From Bacteroidales bacterium (lineage in GTDB: Bacteria > Bacteroidota > Bacteroidia > Bacteroidales > UBA932), in contig JAEFAI010000004.1 of NCBI GenBank assembly GCA_016291185.1, positions 42,355 through 106,354 of the forward strand: DNA of 64,000 bases, written 5' to 3'. Below, piece after piece: positions 16,086 to 25,268 of the stretch; within the stretch, counting starts at the first letter, position 1; each line of letters starts with the position of its first letter. The position numbers were made by a program, and so were the translations under genes. The notes under the pieces are model-generated. The model was not told where the DNA came from and did no database searches. It worked only from the letters and a program-made list of their open reading frames with translations.

Positions 16086-17650
16086 TGTATCCTGAAAATG
16101 CGGTAATTGTCATCAATCGCCTCGGAGTTGGCGTCAATAAAGCGATCTCCCACCTCGACGGAGAAGGAGAGCGTGATGGTGGACTCGATCGTCCCCACAT
16201 CGTCCTGATGCATGTCCTCCTCGCTGGGGCGGATATAAATGTCCACCTTGCCGCCGTTCTTGGTCGGGTCGATGCTGATGGTGTTCTGGGGGTTGTCCGG
16301 ATCGATGTTGGTGGAGACGATAAAGTATTTCGACGCGCCCACCGGTTTCACGTAAAGGGTTCCGCCCACCGGCGTTGTGATGCGGAGCCAGAAATGAGCG
16401 ACAACGCTGGGAATCAGGGTCAGATTCTTTTTGGCGTTGGGGTCTTGATCCACCGTTCCTTCCTCAAATTTGAGCGGCTCGGTCACGTTGACGGAAAGCT
16501 CGTCAAAGCGGATATTTTTTACGATCTTTTCCCACGGCATGACGACCAGCCGGATCTGAAGATTCCGCCCGCTGAGGAAGTAGGCGAAGAGCGTCCAGGT
16601 ATGATTGCGGGCAAAGTCTCCTTCTTCGTTCATGACAAATTCGCGGAATCGGCTTTCTCCGTCCACGGAGTACCGGACGCGCCCCCGCAGTTTCCGGTCG
16701 GTCTCCCGCAGATAAACGTAACCCAGGTCGGTCAAGGTGCCGTCGTCGATGGCCCTCTGAAGTGCCGCTTCGTATTCGGCCGGATCCTGATTGACATATA
16801 CCAGGCGCTCCGGCAGGGCGTTGGTGCACAGCTCGCCTGCGCCTCCCCAGGGAACGGTAAGCGCCTCTGACTCATAGTTGTTGTCTGTGATAGTAAGGTC
16901 CGAATAATGGACGCCCGTTTCGCCTTCCGTGAACAGTTTCTCCAGCTTGGGAATGGTCCTTCCGCTGAAGACCACTTCGTTGATAGCGATGTCCGGAGGC
17001 GTCTCTCCTTGTTGCACTTCGGCCGGGGTTTTGCAGAATACCATTCGAATGCGCGAGACCATGCGCTGCAGGGTCAGCGATTCCACCTTCAGTCGCGGGA
17101 CGGAGCCAGCGGGCTCGAGGTGCTTGCCCACGGCACTCATGGGCAGTCCGGTGGCCGGAACGGCCCGCGTCAGGGACGTGATTCCGAAGTAGTCCTGGGC
17201 TCCGTCGTGGCCAAACACGGCGTTGTCCAGATCCTGCATGGAATAGTTTTGCGGGCTGCTGAGGTCCAATCCGATGGACTCCGCGTTGGCCAGTACATAA
17301 ACGCTCAGTCTGGGCGGGTTGAGCGCGAACTCCCAGTCCACGCTGATATCATACTCTTTGACGCCGCCATTCGACGGCCATTCCGAGGCGTTCACTTTCA
17401 GCGGAGCATTCTCGAGCAAGGTTCCGCTGTTCTCTCCAGTCTCGCGGAAAACCCAGATGCAGAGACTGTGAATGGCGTTCTCGTCTTCCTGTGCTTCCAG
17501 GTAGGCGTCCGCTTTTGTCGCTAACGGCTGGGGGAACTCGATGGCGACGCTGATATGCGCTTTGCGCTCGTCTCCAAGGTCCTCGCGCTGACAAGCCCAC
17601 AGCAAAACGGCTGCGAGCAACAAAGACCCTATGAGACAAATCTTGCGCAT
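16082..17650 (-). CDS. Mfa-like fimbrial accessory lipoprotein
   Basis: 522 aa. Lipoprotein signal MRKICLIGSLLLAAVLLWAC20, then HISVAIEFPQPLATKADAY, a fimbrillin-type first strand with the TKA motif. A long beta-rich body includes RNHTWTLFAYFLSG, a strand pattern common to FimB/Mfa-like proteins just before the C-terminal domain. Likely an accessory or tip subunit polymerised with or onto the main fimbria. The ATG starts directly after the stop of the upstream gene (0 nt gap) and the stop overlaps the downstream ATG. Confidence 0.7.
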   Translation of the reverse strand: MRKICLIGSLLLAAVLLWACQREDLGDERKAHISVAIEFPQPLATKADAYLEAQEDENAIHSLCIWVFRETGENSGTLLENAPLKVNASEWPSNGGVKEYDISVDWEFALNPPRLSVYVLANAESIGLDLSSPQNYSMQDLDNAVFGHDGAQDYFGITSLTRAVPATGLPMSAVGKHLEPAGSVPRLKVESLTLQRMVSRIRMVFCKTPAEVQQGETPPDIAINEVVFSGRTIPKLEKLFTEGETGVHYSDLTITDNNYESEALTVPWGGAGELCTNALPERLVYVNQDPAEYEAALQRAIDDGTLTDLGYVYLRETDRKLRGRVRYSVDGESRFREFVMNEEGDFARNHTWTLFAYFLSGRNLQIRLVVMPWEKIVKNIRFDELSVNVTEPLKFEEGTVDQDPNAKKNLTLIPSVVAHFWLRITTPVGGTLYVKPVGASKYFIVSTNIDPDNPQNTISIDPTKNGGKVDIYIRPSEEDMHQDDVGTIESTITLSFSVEVGDRFIDANSEAIDDNYRIFRIQ

Positions 17651-19669
17651 TTATTCTAGAATTACGTAAGAACCGGGTGAATACAGCCAATTCAGTCGCG
17701 TCCGGATGCCCATCTTCAGCATGGGTTCTCCGAGGGCAGGAATGGTCATGTACGCGTTCTCCAGCGAGCTTACCTCGCAGCTCAGCGCGGTGTAGTGGTC
17801 TTGCAGGAAAGCGCGATCCTTCTCCTGGTCGGCTTCCGGCTCTTCGAGTTTGCTCTCCAGGTCGATCGCCCCCAGCAGATAAAAACTAAACCCGGGCAGG
17901 ATGGTCCCGTCGCGTCCCTCGAATGCCTGATTGGTGTTGTTCAGGAACTCCAGGAAGAAGAATACATTCGTCCGCTTGGGGGTCGGGAACACCAGCGTGC
18001 GCAGCGGCGCCGAAGTCTGCGTCTTGGTGAGATACATCCCGGGCGTATGGTTGTCATAAAGGAAGTATTCCGGGAAAAGATCTTCCCCGGATGCGTCATC
18101 CGTCACCGGGGAGAAGTCGAAGCGCTGCTCATACTGGCCGCTGATGATAATACCCGTAACGGGGAAATCGCTGGTCGTGCCGCCGAGCGTCGATTCTCCC
18201 AACGGGATCAGGATGCTGTTCTTGTCGGGGAGATAGGCGCTGGAGGCCTTAACGGTCAGGGACAGCATCGCGCAGGCATACTGGAGGGGCTTGTCCAGCG
18301 CTACGGACCGCGTGCCCGCCGTCACGATCTTGCCTTGTCTGAAATTCCCCAGAATATCACTCCAACTCATATCCGAGGTGACGCTCTTATAGACGTTTGC
18401 GTCCAGGGTCGTGCTGATGTTGGTGTTCGCAAAGTAATACAGCGGGGGCATATAGCAGAACTGCCCCAGCGGGACGTTCCCGTCGGTTCCGGAGACCGAA
18501 ATGACGAACCGGGTGCCATTCCAACGGAGGCGAACGGCGCCGTCCGGCAGTCCGTAATTGGTCGGGAAATCGTGAAAGGCCGGATTGGTGAAACGGATGT
18601 TGTCCGCATCGTCAATCTCCACTTTCATATTATAAGTGGCGGTGTTCTTTAGATCGTTGAACCGATTCAGCAGCGTCTCTTTGAGCCCGTTGTACAGATC
18701 GGAATAGAAGAGCTGCGCTTGAAGGGTATTGTCTTTAAACGTGTTCTTGTCTCCGTGCATAACGGGAACGCTGCCGTAGGCGGCCGTGGCATCATACGCT
18801 TTCAGCGCTTTATACAGGTTGGTGAGCCGAAGCTCCAGATGGAGGCCGCAGGCGCAGATCGCCTCGCTGTTATTCACGAACTCCAGGAATAATCCCCGAA
18901 GCGTGGGGTCCTCCAGGGTTTCCCCCCAAGGGACGGCCAGCTCTCCGCTTCCCGGATTGCTGACGGGATCGTCATAATAGTACTGCTGCGTGAAAGAGAT
19001 GTCCGACATCAGGTATCTGATCAGGTTGGCCATGCCGTTCAGGGCCGCTTCCGCGATGCCGTCCGAAGCGATGGGATCTGGCGCGAAGCGAATCGTGGAA
19101 GCCGGGGCTTGGGGGGCCACCTGGTCCCACCCGAGTTCAATCAGCGATCCGTTCAGGTGCTTCTCGTCGGTCGTGGCGGAGCGAAGGGCGCGGCGCGGCG
19201 CACAGCCATACACCAGAACGGAAGAAGTCCCTTCCGGCAGGGTGGTGACGGCTCCGGAATACACATGCGAATGGTTCCCGTTGACCAGCCCGTCCTGGAA
19301 ATAGCTCCCGTCATGTGCGGCATCCGTGAATTCATCGGAAATGTCCGTCAGGGCATGAGCCCCGTCGAGGGAGCGGCTGTCGGCTGAGACCAGATTGCGC
19401 GTGCCGGTGTTGAACGCGAGCAGGCGGATTCGCTCCATCCCCCTGAACTGCGGGGAGCTCTGTGTCGAGACCAGTTCGGAAATCCCGGCGCCAATCGAGT
19501 AGTCGGCTTTTGTGCGCTCCTGGGCCCCCTTTACGGACAGCGACAAGTCAATCGGGACCTCTGTGCGCCCAACAGCGGTACTGGACGGATCGTCCGGTCC
19601 GTCCAGCGGGGAATTGCAGGCGGCCGCCGCCCACAACACGCACAGCGATATGATCCACGGGTACTTCAT
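17651..19669 (-). CDS. Second fimbrillin-like lipoprotein, paralogue of the major fimbrillin
   Basis: 672 aa. Lipoprotein signal MKYPWIISLCVLWAAAAC18; N-terminal strand VPIDLSLSVKGAQERTKAD. It matches the 841-aa fimbrillin two genes upstream in several places: FFFLEFLNNTNQAFEGRDGTILPGFSFYLLGAIDL versus VALEFLNNTGEDFYG...GGYFYLIGTLNP, and FLQDHYTALSCEVSSLENAYMTIPAL versus FIQDYITKVTFVLGPNSLKSAYLTVPDL. So the operon encodes two related structural subunits. ATG 19669 gives a clean signal peptide; an upstream TTG (19690) would overlap the FimB gene. Confidence 0.75.
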   Translation of the reverse strand: MKYPWIISLCVLWAAAACNSPLDGPDDPSSTAVGRTEVPIDLSLSVKGAQERTKADYSIGAGISELVSTQSSPQFRGMERIRLLAFNTGTRNLVSADSRSLDGAHALTDISDEFTDAAHDGSYFQDGLVNGNHSHVYSGAVTTLPEGTSSVLVYGCAPRRALRSATTDEKHLNGSLIELGWDQVAPQAPASTIRFAPDPIASDGIAEAALNGMANLIRYLMSDISFTQQYYYDDPVSNPGSGELAVPWGETLEDPTLRGLFLEFVNNSEAICACGLHLELRLTNLYKALKAYDATAAYGSVPVMHGDKNTFKDNTLQAQLFYSDLYNGLKETLLNRFNDLKNTATYNMKVEIDDADNIRFTNPAFHDFPTNYGLPDGAVRLRWNGTRFVISVSGTDGNVPLGQFCYMPPLYYFANTNISTTLDANVYKSVTSDMSWSDILGNFRQGKIVTAGTRSVALDKPLQYACAMLSLTVKASSAYLPDKNSILIPLGESTLGGTTSDFPVTGIIISGQYEQRFDFSPVTDDASGEDLFPEYFLYDNHTPGMYLTKTQTSAPLRTLVFPTPKRTNVFFFLEFLNNTNQAFEGRDGTILPGFSFYLLGAIDLESKLEEPEADQEKDRAFLQDHYTALSCEVSSLENAYMTIPALGEPMLKMGIRTRLNWLYSPGSYVILE

Positions 19670-19673
19670 CTCC

Positions 19674-20723
19674 TTAAAGCGGAACTTCAATCACCATCCC
19701 CGGATGCCAATCCAGCGTCACGCTTACCGCCATGGTCGGATCTGCTTCTCCGCCGGGGGTGTCCGGTAGGGCGGCGCCGCTGTCTTTCACGCTCAGCTCC
19801 ACGATTTTAAACTGGCCGGGCCGCAGGGGACGCAGCATTCCCAGGCGGGTCTCCGTCACAGCGCCGTCTTTGCACGTGCAATAGACGCGGATCTCCCAAA
19901 GCGCTTTGTCGGCATTTCCCGACACAAAGGGCTCGCTCGTTTCAATCACCGTTTTGGTTTGTGGCGGGATATCCCGGGACGGGAAATTGACGGACGCATA
20001 GCAAATCGGTGCGCTGGCCTTGTCCGAAACGCTCACCTTGTCGGGACGAATGATGGGGGAGTACTCGTAGCGATACGTGCTGTCGGCCAGGTCGAAGTCT
20101 GTGGCGAAGCCGGTCAGAAACACCCTGGCGTCTTTGATCCCGCTGCCCAGCGTGTCCAGAATTACGGAAGTGGCGCAGTTCACCATGAACAGGCGCACGT
20201 CAAACTTCTGGTCCACTCCTTCCTGAATGTCCATCAGGAGGCGGGCCGAGTAAAGTCCGGTCTTGTGGCAGCTCACGGTGTCCTGCACCAGTTGGTGGAA
20301 AGAGGCCTGGTGGCACTTCTCTCCCTGGAGCAGCTGGACCATTTCGTTATCCCCCACATTGGCCGCAGCCAGGTGCATGTATTTGCGGATGGGGATATAC
20401 AGGGCGTAGCTGGACTCGGCGGCATCCATGATGTGGCTTTCGTGGTGAAGCCGGAGGGAGTCGCCGGACACATCATAGAAGGAGAGATCTACATCATGGG
20501 CGAAATCCGTGAAAATGTCCTTCATCTTGGTCTCGAGGGCCGAAGAAAGGGAGACATCGGCGGCCATGCTGATCTGCGTCTGCAGCTCGGTGGTGAGGTT
20601 GGTCACCAGCTGCAGCTCGTAGTCCAGCGTGTAGTCGTTCTCGCAGTCCCGCACATCCTCGTCCACGAGGCTGCACGCGATGAGCGCTGCGGCCCCGAGG
20701 ACAAAGAGAGCGATATGTTTCAC
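19674..20723 (-). CDS. FimB/Mfa2-family fimbrial anchor lipoprotein
   Basis: About 349 aa. Lipoprotein signal MKHIALFVLGAAALIAC17 followed by SLVDEDVRDCENDYTLDYEL, the typical start of FimB/Mfa2 anchors (short acidic segment, then a Cys near CENDY). The C-terminus (GQFKIVELSVKDSG ... VTLDWHPGMVIEVPL) also fits. In Porphyromonas, FimB/Mfa2 tethers the fimbria to the outer membrane and limits its length. Start: GTG at 20723 gives a standard signal peptide; TTG 20735 is possible; no ATG fits. Lies 24 nt after the major fimbrillin. Confidence 0.8.
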   Translation of the reverse strand: MKHIALFVLGAAALIACSLVDEDVRDCENDYTLDYELQLVTNLTTELQTQISMAADVSLSSALETKMKDIFTDFAHDVDLSFYDVSGDSLRLHHESHIMDAAESSYALYIPIRKYMHLAAANVGDNEMVQLLQGEKCHQASFHQLVQDTVSCHKTGLYSARLLMDIQEGVDQKFDVRLFMVNCATSVILDTLGSGIKDARVFLTGFATDFDLADSTYRYEYSPIIRPDKVSVSDKASAPICYASVNFPSRDIPPQTKTVIETSEPFVSGNADKALWEIRVYCTCKDGAVTETRLGMLRPLRPGQFKIVELSVKDSGAALPDTPGGEADPTMAVSVTLDWHPGMVIEVPL

Positions 20724-20747
20724 GGATGCGTGCAAAGGAACAAAGGC

Positions 20748-23273
20748 TTACTGACCCAAAATCACATTGTTGAACTCCAATCCCGTCTGCCAGGACATAT
20801 CCACGCTCAGGCCGATACTCATGGTCGTGGCACGAAGGTCGGGAACGGTGAGATAAGCGCTCTTCAGCGAGTTCGGACCAAGAACAAAGGTCACCTTGGT
20901 GATGTAGTCCTGGATGAACACGCGAGGCACTTTCTGGGAGCTGCCGTCGGCGGCGTACGGCGGAACGACATAGCCGTCGGTTCGATCCAGGAAGGTGTCC
21001 CTGGTCTTTTCTCCGTAACTGGGCTGATTGGGATTAGTGACATGCGGGCCTTCTGAATCGTTGGGATCCGGCATCGTAAGGTTGGGATTCAACGTGCCGA
21101 TCAGGTAGAAATATCCGCCCGCCGGGATGAGGTTATAGTTGCCGTAGAAGTCCTCGCCTGTGTTATTCAGGAACTCAAGGGCCACATTCACCACAGCTTG
21201 TTCCGTCGCAGGCACCCAAATGCCATTGGTCTGCGTGCCTTTGAAGTTGTCGAACAAAACGGTATAATTCGGGTTGGACACGCCAGATACCGGAATGCTC
21301 TGGGCTTCCGTGTGGATGGCCCGGTCATAAACGAAGCCATCTTTAACGGTGGCGGTATAGCCGGTAATATTGTTCTGGCTGTCTGTTATGGGCTCGCCGA
21401 CGGGCAGATAGTCCCACCCCACATTGGCGGGTTGCCCGCCGATAAGAATACCGGTCAGTTTGAAGGAGGCGTCTGTCGGCGTGATGTCCTTATCTTGTTC
21501 ATTTGTGGCAGCGGCCTCGCCATGAACGAGCACCTGAATCGCGTGGTTGTTGTCGTGTAATACTCCGCTAGAGGTGGTCAGGTCGTATTTTACCTGCGTC
21601 TGCAGCATGGCGACGCCATAATTGATGTTGGTTTTCAATGCCACGCTCTTCGTGGCGGCATTGACCGTGTTCCCAGTCCAGTCAGCAGACCAGTTTGTCG
21701 AATTGATCCAGGCCGTCGTGCCATTCGGGTACTCGTTGGTCGTATGCGCCGTCGTAGAAGTACGAATGGGCCCATTGCCAAAATATAACAGTTCGGCCGG
21801 GAAATAATAACTTTCGGCATTATAGACGGTACCTTGCTGCGGAAGTCCTTGCATGCCGGAAACGTTAAACGATCGCGGGTAATAAAAGAACTTGTTGGCC
21901 TTGTCAAAGGCGATGTGGGTGCCGCCGCGCGGTAGGTGGAAAGCAAAGGGGAAATCAATCAGGCTAACGGCCACGCCGCCCACTTTGGCCGTGCTCAATG
22001 CCGTGCAGTCCTCTGCGGTAAGCTGGAATAGTGCCTGTTTATTCACATTGTCCTCATTGGTAGGATAGGTGATGGAGGAATAGAACGTGTCCGATTGTAT
22101 CTTAGATAGGATGGTAGTCAAAGTCTGGAATCCCACATTCGTCATGGCGGCGCCATCCGTGCCGCAGTCGGATGCCGCTTTGAAATAGTCATTTATATGC
22201 AGGAATGCCGCGTTCGCAATATACTTGGCAAGCGCGTCCGAGGTGCTGCTCGGGGTCGCCCAGCGAATACTGTTCAGACCCGACCAAAGATCGGCGATCG
22301 TGCGGACCAAGGCGTCTCCGGCACCGGCACGAAGCTCTCCCTGGCTGGTTCGGATATCCGTCATCTGTTTGTACAGATTGGCCAGTCTCTTCTCCAAGGG
22401 TGACTGGGGGACATCGGCCGCCCCCGAGGGGTTCTCGGCGTGTACGATATACTTGTCATACGGACTGAAGTCATCGGAGTTGTTGGTTTGTCTGTTGTCA
22501 TAGTCGGCCCAGCTGATCACAGGGTGGGTCATCCCTGAACCAGTCCAGCTAACTGCATACCCATATGCGGGCGGATTCTGGCCGGTGATGTATTGTTCCG
22601 GCGTGTCTGTCGCGGTAATGTTGACGGTAGACACACTTGTATTCATGATCGCGGTAAGAATGGCCGCCAACAACCGCTCTTCCCGGTAAAAGATCGTAAT
22701 GTTGTTGTCCTCCGCAAGGCGCCGGCCCAGGGCGAAATCGCACGAAGACTCATTCGCGGAAATGGTGTATCGCTCCAGGTGGCCATACGCGTCATAGGAC
22801 GTGACGTTGGAGATGGAACCGTAAGCGCTTGGATTGGGCGCAGGCCCGGCCATACCGCGTCCGTAAAACAGGAGCTTGTTCGTCTGCAGCGGGAGGGATA
22901 CCTGCATGACACGGCGAGAGGTATTCGTCTCTGTCGATTGTGCGATATCGTTGTAGCCCAAAATATCAGAAAGCTTTATGTTGTCTGCTGCGTTCATGTC
23001 GCTGGCCAGGACTTTGTCGGGGTTCGCCGCGTCAATGATAGGCTGGAGATAGCCTTCTCCGAGCCCCAGGAAGGTGGAGCCGGGGACCGCCTGGGTCTCG
23101 GCTGCTGATTGTTTGGTGGACGAAGGGCTCGTGGAAATGTTCAAGACCAAGTCCGTCACCACCGTTTCCGTTGCCGGATCATAGTTCGGGTTGTTGACCA
23201 CGGGCTCCCGCTGGCAGCCCAGGATGGCGCTGGTAATGGCCAGTGCGGTGATCAGGTAGAAGCGATTTTTCAT
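20748..23273 (-). CDS. Major fimbrillin, FimA/Mfa1-like family
   Basis: 841 aa, unusually long for a main fimbrial subunit (Mfa1 about 560). Lipoprotein signal MKNRFYLITALAITSAILGC20; the first strand TDLVLNISTSPSSTKQ may be the segment removed on polymerisation by strand exchange. Its position, right after the DUF3575 protein and before FimB/Mfa2, is that of the structural subunit gene. The C-terminal half (VALEFLNNTG, GYFYLIGTLNP, NSLKSAYLTVPDLRATTMSIGLSVDMSW) is shared with the 672-aa paralogue downstream. Such lipoproteins are assembled into type V pili at the outer membrane. Confidence 0.8.
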   Translation of the reverse strand: MKNRFYLITALAITSAILGCQREPVVNNPNYDPATETVVTDLVLNISTSPSSTKQSAAETQAVPGSTFLGLGEGYLQPIIDAANPDKVLASDMNAADNIKLSDILGYNDIAQSTETNTSRRVMQVSLPLQTNKLLFYGRGMAGPAPNPSAYGSISNVTSYDAYGHLERYTISANESSCDFALGRRLAEDNNITIFYREERLLAAILTAIMNTSVSTVNITATDTPEQYITGQNPPAYGYAVSWTGSGMTHPVISWADYDNRQTNNSDDFSPYDKYIVHAENPSGAADVPQSPLEKRLANLYKQMTDIRTSQGELRAGAGDALVRTIADLWSGLNSIRWATPSSTSDALAKYIANAAFLHINDYFKAASDCGTDGAAMTNVGFQTLTTILSKIQSDTFYSSITYPTNEDNVNKQALFQLTAEDCTALSTAKVGGVAVSLIDFPFAFHLPRGGTHIAFDKANKFFYYPRSFNVSGMQGLPQQGTVYNAESYYFPAELLYFGNGPIRTSTTAHTTNEYPNGTTAWINSTNWSADWTGNTVNAATKSVALKTNINYGVAMLQTQVKYDLTTSSGVLHDNNHAIQVLVHGEAAATNEQDKDITPTDASFKLTGILIGGQPANVGWDYLPVGEPITDSQNNITGYTATVKDGFVYDRAIHTEAQSIPVSGVSNPNYTVLFDNFKGTQTNGIWVPATEQAVVNVALEFLNNTGEDFYGNYNLIPAGGYFYLIGTLNPNLTMPDPNDSEGPHVTNPNQPSYGEKTRDTFLDRTDGYVVPPYAADGSSQKVPRVFIQDYITKVTFVLGPNSLKSAYLTVPDLRATTMSIGLSVDMSWQTGLEFNNVILGQ

Positions 23274-23285
23274 AAGCTATTAATT

Positions 23286-25067
23286 TTATTGTTTGTTATT
23301 TGTCTGGTTGTTGATAGCTTGCCAAAGTTCATATTTCTTACGGGCGGGGCCGTAGGTGTAGATGCCTTCCAGGTTGGCCTTGGCCGCGGCGGAGCCGATG
23401 ACGGACGCGTGGCGGATCAGGGCAATGGCCTGCTCTTCCGCCTGGGTATCCTTGTCGTCCAGCGCGGTGAAATAGGCGGCGATACCGAGGGCGTTGGCTG
23501 CTTCGGCATTGGCATAGACGCGCGACATCAGCGCGGCGTCTTCGTGGATGGCTTGCACGGCTTCGCGGTAGCGCTGGGCCTTGATCAGGTCGTAGATTTC
23601 GCCGTTGAGGCGTTTCGTGACCGGGTCGGTCGTCTTGCCGTAATAGACGCGGATGTAGCCTGCGGAGCGCTGGTCGGAGAGCAGCTCGCGGGTGACCTGG
23701 CGCCACAGGGAGCGGTCTGCCCGGATCAACTGTTCGCGGCGGTCGAGGTCGGGCGTGGTGGCGATGATTTCCAGCAGGCGGCGGACATGGGCCTTCGACA
23801 TGCCCTTGGGCGCGTCGGCGAGCTGCTCGCAGAACCAGTCCCAGGCTTCGCCCTTGCCGAGCACTTCGATGCAGCGGCGCTCCAGGCCGACGTGCTCCTG
23901 CAGGTAGCTGGCGACGGAACGGGCGCGGCGGACGGAGAGGGAGTCGTTGAACTGCACAGGGCCGTCGATGGAGGACAGACCCACGATCGAGATGAGGAGC
24001 TCATTCGTGCGGGAATCCGCCTGGATGGCTTTGATGGCGTCCGTCAGGACGTCGAGCGTGGCGCCGTTGTGCTTGTAGCCACGGTCAAGCGTTTCCCCGT
24101 TGGTCGGGAACTGAACATATAATACGCTGTCGCGACCCGGGCGGGTGCGATAATCCAGCGGACGGTACCGTTCGATGGGGATGACCCAGGAGTTCCGGAC
24201 GGCGAGGCTGTCGCCCGCGGTGGGCGGGTCGATGGCGTCGCTAAGCTGGACGACGAAAGCGACGGGCGGGGTCATGTAGGTGCGGGTCTCCAGGACCGTG
24301 GTCGTGGCGGCGTCCTTGCGTGCCCGCTTGGAACGGGCGAGGGAGTTGTATGCGATGTTCAGCCCCAGTTTCGGGACCACGGCGATTTGCTGCTCGTCGG
24401 AGAGGCGTGCGCCGCAGTGGGCACATTCGTAGCGGCTATATGCCGCCAGACCGGCTGCCGCGCCGACTTCCAGCTCGATGCGCCAGTGCTCGCCCATCCA
24501 CCAGGACCGGCCGATGTTGAGTCCGCTGCCCCAGAAGGAACCTTGCAGGCGGTGATTCTGTAAGTCCGGGTAGAGTCCGAACGGGAGCTGGATGTTGCTG
24601 ACGTTGAAATGCGAGTAAACGAAATCGACTCCCAGGAACCAACCGTCGAAGACGCGGCGGGGCCACCAGCGAATCTGCGGAACAACGGTATAATTGCGCC
24701 AATGCTGGGGGTTGTTCACATTGTCCCAGTCCCAGGCGAGCCAGCGCGGCCAGGGCTTGAGCCCGCCGCTGACGCCGATGCTGACGTGGTTGCCAACTTC
24801 GGATTCCAGGCTGAGGTTGGGTTCGGCGAGACCGTCCCAAAGGAGGTTGGTCCGCAGCGACAGACCGCGCCAGTCAGAAGTGTTGGGGGAAGTTTGTACC
24901 CGCACGGTATCTATGCGAACGTTTTGGAGAGCGTTCGTCTCAGGGCCCTTCAGGGCCAGCGTATCTACTTGGGGGCGTAATGATGGGGTGTCGCTGCCAA
25001 GGGTCGGCGTGCTGACGCTTAGAAGCGCGAATAGCAGGGCCGGAACATATATCAGTAGTTTTCTCAA
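23286..25067 (-). CDS. DUF3575 / OmpA-like outer-membrane protein, first gene of fimbrial operon
   Basis: 593 aa. After a signal peptide (MRKLLIYVPALLFALLSVSTPTLG) residues about 60-260 look like a DUF3575 beta-barrel (WRGLSLRTNLLWDGLAEPNLSLE, WWPRRVFDGWFLG, SWWMGEHWRIELEVGA). Residues about 310-420 form an OmpA-like peptidoglycan-binding domain (VQFPTNGETLDRGYKHNGATL ... SVRRARSVASYLQEH). The C-terminal 150 residues are helical and may hold repeat-like helices. Proteins of this kind precede fimbrillin genes in Bacteroidales and may form the assembly base; that role is inferred. No in-frame ATG exists: TTG 25067 (or TTG 25076) must be used. Confidence 0.8.
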   Translation of the reverse strand: MRKLLIYVPALLFALLSVSTPTLGSDTPSLRPQVDTLALKGPETNALQNVRIDTVRVQTSPNTSDWRGLSLRTNLLWDGLAEPNLSLESEVGNHVSIGVSGGLKPWPRWLAWDWDNVNNPQHWRNYTVVPQIRWWPRRVFDGWFLGVDFVYSHFNVSNIQLPFGLYPDLQNHRLQGSFWGSGLNIGRSWWMGEHWRIELEVGAAAGLAAYSRYECAHCGARLSDEQQIAVVPKLGLNIAYNSLARSKRARKDAATTTVLETRTYMTPPVAFVVQLSDAIDPPTAGDSLAVRNSWVIPIERYRPLDYRTRPGRDSVLYVQFPTNGETLDRGYKHNGATLDVLTDAIKAIQADSRTNELLISIVGLSSIDGPVQFNDSLSVRRARSVASYLQEHVGLERRCIEVLGKGEAWDWFCEQLADAPKGMSKAHVRRLLEIIATTPDLDRREQLIRADRSLWRQVTRELLSDQRSAGYIRVYYGKTTDPVTKRLNGEIYDLIKAQRYREAVQAIHEDAALMSRVYANAEAANALGIAAYFTALDDKDTQAEEQAIALIRHASVIGSAAAKANLEGIYTYGPARKKYELWQAINNQTNNKQ

Positions 25068-25192
25068 ACCGTCCAATTTTGGTTCTTCGGTCGTGCTCGA
25101 GTAGGGGTGCTCGCGGGCGCGATGTTCTAGGTTTTCATCGCAATTTTCGTGATTTTTTACCGAAAAAGCAAGAAATCGGTCAATAAATGACT

Positions 25193-25227
25193 AAAAATTG
25201 GCCCTTCGGACGGATCCGAGGGGCCAA
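25193..25227 (-). terminator. Intrinsic terminator after the DUF4380 gene
   Basis: Minus-strand stem TTGGCCCCTCGGA / TCCGAAGGGCCAA (13 bp, one mismatch, loop TCCG) followed by TTTTT. It separates the DUF4380 gene from the fimbrial operon, so the latter needs its own promoter in 25080-25190, where no clear TAnnTTTG was found. Confidence 0.85.
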
Positions 25228-25268
25228 TGTGATGGCGTAGGGTTGATTCGTGGTGACCGAATCCTTGC

